Positions 58,535 to 64,000 of a DNA stretch of 64,000 nt are shown here, piece after piece. The position numbers and the translations under genes are program-made. Each line of letters opens with the position of its first letter. The stretch's first letter is position 1. Source of the DNA: Nemertoderma westbladi (Eukaryota > Xenacoelomorpha > Nemertodermatida > Nemertodermatidae); contig JAUCBJ010009143.1 in assembly GCA_032718475.1 (NCBI GenBank), forward strand, positions 180,657 to 244,656. Reading direction: 5' to 3'. The notes beneath the pieces are model-generated. The model saw only the letters and a program-made list of their open reading frames with translations. It made no database searches and was not told the DNA's origin.

Positions 58535-61259
58535 TCAAAGCCTCACCACCTGGCCAGCAATACTCCAGATTAATTTATCTTCTACTTCAACTGGGCCACC
58601 AGATCTCCCGATTAATCCAACTTCTACTTCCGCACACTCGAAGCCTTACCATCTGGCCAGCAGCACTCCAGATTAATTTATCTTCTACTTCAACTGGGCC
58701 ACCAGATCTCCCTATTAATCCAACTTCTACTTCCGCACACTCGAAGCCTCATCAACTGGGCCAGCAGCACTCCAGTTTAATTTATCTTCTACTTCAACTG
58801 GGCCACCAGATCTCCCGATTAATCCAACTTCTACTTCCGCACACTCGAAGCCTCACCACCTGGCCAGCAGCACTCCAGATTAATTTCTCTTCTACTTCAA
58901 TTGGGCCACCAGATCTCCCTATTAATCTACCTTCTACTTCCGCACACCCGAAGCCTCACCACCTGGCCAGCAGCACTCCAGATTAATTTATCTTCTACTT
59001 CAACTGGGCCACCAGATCTCCCTATTAATCTACCTTCTACTTCCGCACACTCGAAGCCTCACCACCTGGCCAGCAGCACTCCAGATTAATTTATCTTCTA
59101 CTTCAACTGGGCCGCCAGATCTCCCTATTAATCTACCTTCTACTTCCGCACACTCGAAGCCTCACCACCTGGCCAGCATCACTCCAGATTAATTTATCTT
59201 CTACTTCAACTGGGCCACCAGATCTCCCTATTAATCTACCTTCTACTTCCGCACACTCGAAGCCTCACCACCTGGCCAGCAGCACTCCAGATTAATTTAT
59301 CTTCTACTTCAACTGGGCCACCAGATCTCCCGATTAATCCAACTTCTACTTCCGCACACTCGAAGCCTCACCACCTGGCCAGCAGCACTCCAGATTAATT
59401 TATCTTCTACTTCAACTGGGCCACCAGATCTCCCGATTAATCCAACTTCTACTTCCGAACACTCGAAGCCTCACCACCTGGCCAGCAGCACTCCAGATTA
59501 ATTTATCTTCTACTTCAACTGGGCCACCAGATCTCCCTATTAATCTACCTTCTACTTCCGCACACTCGAAGCCTCACCACCTGGCCAGCATCACTCCAGA
59601 TTAATTTATCTTCTACTTCAACTGGGCCACCAGCTCTCCCGATTAATCCAACTTCTACTTCCGCACACTCGAAGCCTCTCCACCTGGCCAGCAGCACTCC
59701 AGATTAATTTATCTTCTACTTCAACTGGGCCACCAGATCTCCCTATTAATCTACCTTCTACTTCCGCACACTCGAAGCCTCACCACCTGGCCAGCATCAC
59801 TCCAGATTAATTTATCTTCTACTTCAACTGGGCCACCAGATCTCCCTATTAATCTACCTTCTACTTCCGCACACTCGAAGCCTCACCACCTGGCCAGCAT
59901 CACTCCAGATTAATTTATCTTCTACTTCAACTGGGCCACCAGATCTCCCTATTAATCTACCTTCTACTTCCGCACACTCGAAGCCTCACCACCTGGCCAG
60001 CAGCACTCCAGATTAATTTATCTTCTACTTCAACTGGGCCACCAGATCTCCCTATTAATCTACCTTCTACTTCCGCACACTCGAAGCCTCACCACCTGGC
60101 CAGCATCACTCCAGATTAATTTATCTTCTACTTCAACTGGGCCACCAGATCTCCCGATTAATCCAACTTCTACTTCCGCACACTCGAAGCCTCTCCACCT
60201 GGCCAGCAGCACTCCAGATTAATTTATCTTCTACTTCAACTGGGCCACCAGATCTCCCTATTAATCTACCTTCTACTTCCGCACACTCGAAGCCTCACCA
60301 CCTGGCCAGCAGCACTCCAGATTAATTTATCTTCTACTTCAACTGGGCCACCAGATCTCCCTATTAATCTACCTTCTACTTCCGCACACTCGAAGCCTCA
60401 CCACCTGGCCAGCAGCACTCCAGATTAATTTATCTTCTACTTCAACTGGGCCACCAGATCTCCCTATTAATCTACCTTCTACTTCCGCACACTCGAAGCC
60501 TCACCACCTGGCCAGCAGCACTCCAGATTAATTTATCTTCTACTTCAACTGGGCCACCAGATCTCCCTATTAATCTACCTTCTACTTCCGCACACTCGAA
60601 GCCTCACCACCTGGCCAGCAGCACTCCAGATTAATTTATCTTCTACTTCAACTGGGCCACCAGATCTCCCAATTAATCCAACTTCTACTTCCGCACACTC
60701 GAAGCCTCATCAACTGGGCCAGCAGCACTCCAGATTAATTTATCTTCTACTTCAACTGGGCCTCCAGATCTCCCGATTAATCCAACTTCTACTTCCGCAC
60801 ACTCGAAGCCTCACCACCTGGCCAGCAGCACTCCAGATTAATTTATCTTCTACTTCAACTGGGCCACCAGATCTCCCGATTAATCCAACTTCTACTTCCG
60901 CACACTCGAAGCCTCACCACCTGGCCAGCAGCACTCCAGATTAATTTATCTTCTACTTCAACTGGGCCACCAGATCTCCCGATTAATCCAACTTCTACTT
61001 CCGCACACTCGAAGCCTCACCACCTGGCCAGCAGCACTCCAGATTAATTTATCTTCTACTTCAACTGGGCCACCAGATCTCCCTATTAATCTACCTTCTA
61101 CTTCCGCACACTCGAAGCCTCACCACCTGGCCAGCAGCACTCCAGATTAATTTATCTTCTACTTCAACTGGGCCACCAGATCTCCCGATTAATCCAACTT
61201 CTACTTCCGCACACTCGAAGCCTCTCCACCTGGCCAGCAGCACTCCAGATTAATTTATC

Positions 61260-64000
61260 TTCTACTTCAACTGGGCCACCAGATCTCCCTATTAATCTAC
61301 CTTCTACTTCCGCACACTCGAAGCCTCACCACCTGGCCAGCAGCACTCCAGATTAATTTATCTTCTACTTCAACTGGGCCACCAGATCTCCCTATTAATC
61401 TACCTTCTACTTCCGCACACTCGAAGCCTCACCACCTGGCCAGCAGCACTCCAGATTAATTTATCTTCTACTTCAACTGGGCCACCAGATCTCCCTATTA
61501 ATCTACCTTCTACTTCCGCACACTCGAAGCCTCACCACCTGGCCAGCAGCACTCCAGATTAATTTATCTTCTACTTCAACTGGGCCACCAGATCTCCCTA
61601 TTAATCTACCTTCTACTTCCGCACACTCGAAGCCTCACCACCTGGCCAGCAGCACTCCAGATTAATTTATCTTCTACTTCAACTGGGCCACCAGATCTCC
61701 CTATTAATCTACCTTCTACTTCCGCACACTCGAAGCCTCACCACCTGGCCAGCAGCACTCCAGATTAATTTATCTTCTACTTCAACTGGGCCACCAGATC
61801 TCCCGATTAATCCAACTTCTACTTCCGCACACTCGAAGCCTCACCACCTGGCCAGCAGCACTCCAGATTAATTTATCTTCTACTTCAACTGGGCCACCAG
61901 ATCTCCCTATTAATCTACCTTCTACTTCCGCACACTCGAAGCCTCACCACCTGGCCAGCAGCACTCCAGATTAATTTATCTTCTACTTCAACTGGGCCAC
62001 CAGATCTCCCTATTAATCTACCTTCTACTTCCGCACACTCGAAGCCTCACCACCTGGCCAGCAGCACTCCAGATTAATTTATCTTCTACTTCAACTGGGC
62101 CACCAGATCTCCCTATTAATCTACCTTCTACTTCCGCACACTCGAAGCCTCACCACCTGGCCAGCAGCACTCCAGATTAATTTATCTTCTACTTCAACTG
62201 GGCCACCAGATCTCCCTATTAATCTACCTTCTACTTCCGCACACTCGAAGCCTCACCACCTGGCCAGCAGCACTCCAGATTAATTTATCTTCTACTTCAA
62301 CTGGGCCACCAGATCTCCCTATTAATCCAACTTCTACTTCCGCACACTCGAAGCCTCACCACCTGGCCAGCAGCACTCCAGATTAATTTATCTTCTACTT
62401 CAACTGGGCCACCAGATCTCCCAATTAATCCAACTTCTACTTCCGCACACTCGAAGCCTCACCACCTGGCCAGCAGCACTCCAGATTAATTTATCTTCTA
62501 CTTCAACTGGGCCACCAGATCTCCCTATTAATCTACCTTCTACTTCCGCACACTCGAAGCCTCACCACCTGGCCAGCAGCACTCCAGATTAATTTATCTT
62601 CTACTTCAACTGGGCCACCAGATCTCCCTATTAATCCAACTTCTACTTCCGCACACTCGAAGCCTCACCACCTGGCCAGCAGCACTCCAGATTAATTTAT
62701 CTTCTACTTCAACTGGGCCACCAGATCTCCCTATTAATCCAACTTCTACTTCCGCACACTCGAAGCCTCACCACCTGGCCAGCAGCACTCCAGATTAATT
62801 TATCTTCTACTTCAACTGGGCCACCAGATCTCCCTATTAATCTACCTTCTACTTCCGCACACTCGAAGCCTCACCACCTGGCCAGCAGCACTCCAGATTA
62901 ATTTATCTTCTACTTCAACTGGGCCACCAGATCTCCCAATTAATCCAACTTCTACTTCCGCACACTCGAAGCCTCACCACCTGGCCAGCAGCACTCCAGA
63001 TTAATTTATCTTCTACTTCAACTGGGCCACCAGATCTCCCAATTAATCCAACTTCTACTTCCGCACACTCGAAGCCTCACCACCTGGCCAGCAGCACTCC
63101 AGATTAATTTATCTTCTACTTCAACTGGGCCACCAGATCTCCCTATTAATCTACCTTCTACTTCCGCACACTCGAAGCCTCACCACCTGGCCAGCAGCAC
63201 TCCAGATTAATTTATCTTCTACTTCAACTGGGCCACCAGATCTCCCTATTAATCTACCTTCTACTTCCGCACACTCGAAGCCTCACCACCTGGCCAGCAG
63301 CACTCCAGATTAATTTATCTTCTACTTCAACTGGGCCACCAGATCTCCCTATTAATCTACCTTCTACTTCCGCACACTCGAAGCCTCACCACCTGGCCAG
63401 CAGCACTCCAGATTAATTTATCTTCTACTTCAACTGGGCCACCAGATCTCCCTATTAATCCACCTTCTACTTCCGCACACTCGAAGCCTCACCACCTGGC
63501 CAGCAGCACTCCAGATTAATTTATCTTCTACTTCAACTGGGCCACCAGATCTCCCAATTAATCCAACTTCTACTTCCGCACACTCGAAGCCTCACCACCT
63601 GGCCAGCAGCACTCCAGATTAATTTATCTTCTACTTCAACTGGGCCACCAGATCTCCCTATTAATCTACCTTCTACTTCCGCACACTCGAAGCCTCACCA
63701 CCTGGCCAGCAGCACTCCAGATTAATTTATCTTCTACTTCAACTGGGCCACCAGATCTCCCAATTAATCCAACTTCTACTTCCGCACACTCGAAGCCTCA
63801 CCACCTGGCCAGCAGCACTCCAGATTAATTTATCTTCTACTTCAACTGGGCCACCAGATCTCCCTATTAATCTACCTTCTACTTCCGCACACTCGAAGCC
63901 TCACCACCTGGCCAGCAGCACTCCAGATTAATTTATCTTCTACTTCAACTGGGCCACCAGATCTCCCTATTAATCTACCTTCTACTTCCGCACACTCGAA
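61260..64000. repeat. Highly homogeneous satellite tract
   Basis: About 27 consecutive monomers agree at essentially every position except three linked sites in the 'cccNattaatcNaNcttc' segment, where g/t/a, c/t and a/c alternate. No indel or private variant was seen. This contrasts with the mixed monomers of 44-50 kb. Confidence 0.8.
61909..62011 (+). repeat. Representative satellite monomer: two-part, 61 bp + 42 bp
   Basis: This is a consensus-like copy used to describe the unit. Half A (61909-61969, 61 bp) and half B (61970-62011, 42 bp) both start with a 20-bp box: attaatctaccttctacttc in A and attaatttatcttctacttc in B, differing at 2 positions. Both end with related tails (ctggccagcagcactccag in A, ctgggccaccagatctccct in B). 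Half A has about 20 extra bases between box and tail, cgcacactcgaagcctcacc, which hold the only CpGs of this version. My count of the 103 bp is A25 T28 C38 G12. The unit has one AGATCT and two ATTAAT sites. The inference is an ancestral unit of about 42 bp that doubled and gained an insertion. Confidence 0.93.

Larger units (their letters stand above)
44236..64000. repeat. 103-bp satellite array, block 4 (about 192 monomers)
   Basis: This is the largest uninterrupted block and runs off the end of the window. Its left part (44-50 kb) has the most point variation, including 'ttcggcac', 'caccctcg', 'ggctaccag' and 'caatattattc' types. The middle has 'cgaggcctcacc' and 'ttccgtacac' monomers. The far right is nearly uniform. 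Repeated 62-codon frames starting at 'caaatggg' or 'caattggg' variants are by-products of the repeat. Confidence 0.98.

Noticed and set aside
23108-59089. Repeated 62-codon plus-strand frames starting MGHQIS and 60-codon minus-strand frames starting MLLARW
   Set aside because: They are satellite read in one frame across about 1.8 monomers. Their starts are created by single-base variants and they all end at the same in-monomer stop. No expression signal or codon bias supports a gene.
1-64000. CRISPR-like array (regular short repeats)
   Set aside because: The whole 103-bp unit is conserved with no variable spacers, no leader and no cas genes. The context is eukaryotic.
1-64000. Telomeric or rDNA-associated repeat
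   Set aside because: No TTAGGG-, TTAGG- or similar telomere units and no rRNA-like sequence were seen. The monomer resembles neither.

Overview
The window looks like animal heterochromatin, most likely from an invertebrate. About 88% of it is one tandem satellite family with a 103-bp monomer. Three retroelement insertions interrupt it: a Ty3/mag-like LTR retrotransposon, a 5'-truncated non-LTR retrotransposon (LINE) with a long open reading frame, and a short second LINE fragment of the same family. I see no host gene, RNA gene or CRISPR array. The species cannot be named from the sequence. The animal assignment rests on the retroelement types.

Layout: satellite 1-15694; LTR element 15695-20766 on the minus strand, with 225-bp LTRs and a 5-bp target duplication; satellite 20767-30859; LINE copy 1 30860-32910 on the plus strand, with an 11-bp target duplication; satellite 32911-43801; LINE copy 2, a 3' fragment of about 440 bp on the minus strand, 43802-44241; satellite from 44236 to the end. 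Dividing the satellite length by 103 gives roughly 548 monomers, all in the same orientation.

The satellite is layered. Each monomer is an old dimer: a 61-bp half and a 42-bp half, both starting with nearly the same 20-bp box, with an extra block of about 20 bp in the long half. Monomers carry linked variants that assort into higher-order repeats (HORs). These include a 10-mer of 1030 bp inside a 3194-bp superrepeat, and tandem or dispersed duplications at 827, 1236, 1300, 1857, 619, 412, 721, 1134, 1443 and 5769 bp. Every offset I checked equals a whole number of 103-bp monomers plus one base for each 104-bp variant, except the 1300-bp unit, which also contains one 61-bp half-deleted monomer. 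The right end (from about 61260) is almost uniform, which suggests recent homogenisation.

The LTR element keeps a single uninterrupted 1475-residue Gag-Pol frame, but two catalytic sites are non-standard (Asp-Pro-Gly in the protease, Glu-Asp in the reverse transcriptase). The two LINE copies are nearly identical, point at each other, and entered by visibly different routes. I found no convincing new gene system. The most interesting content is the satellite's internal architecture and the junction structures of the insertions.
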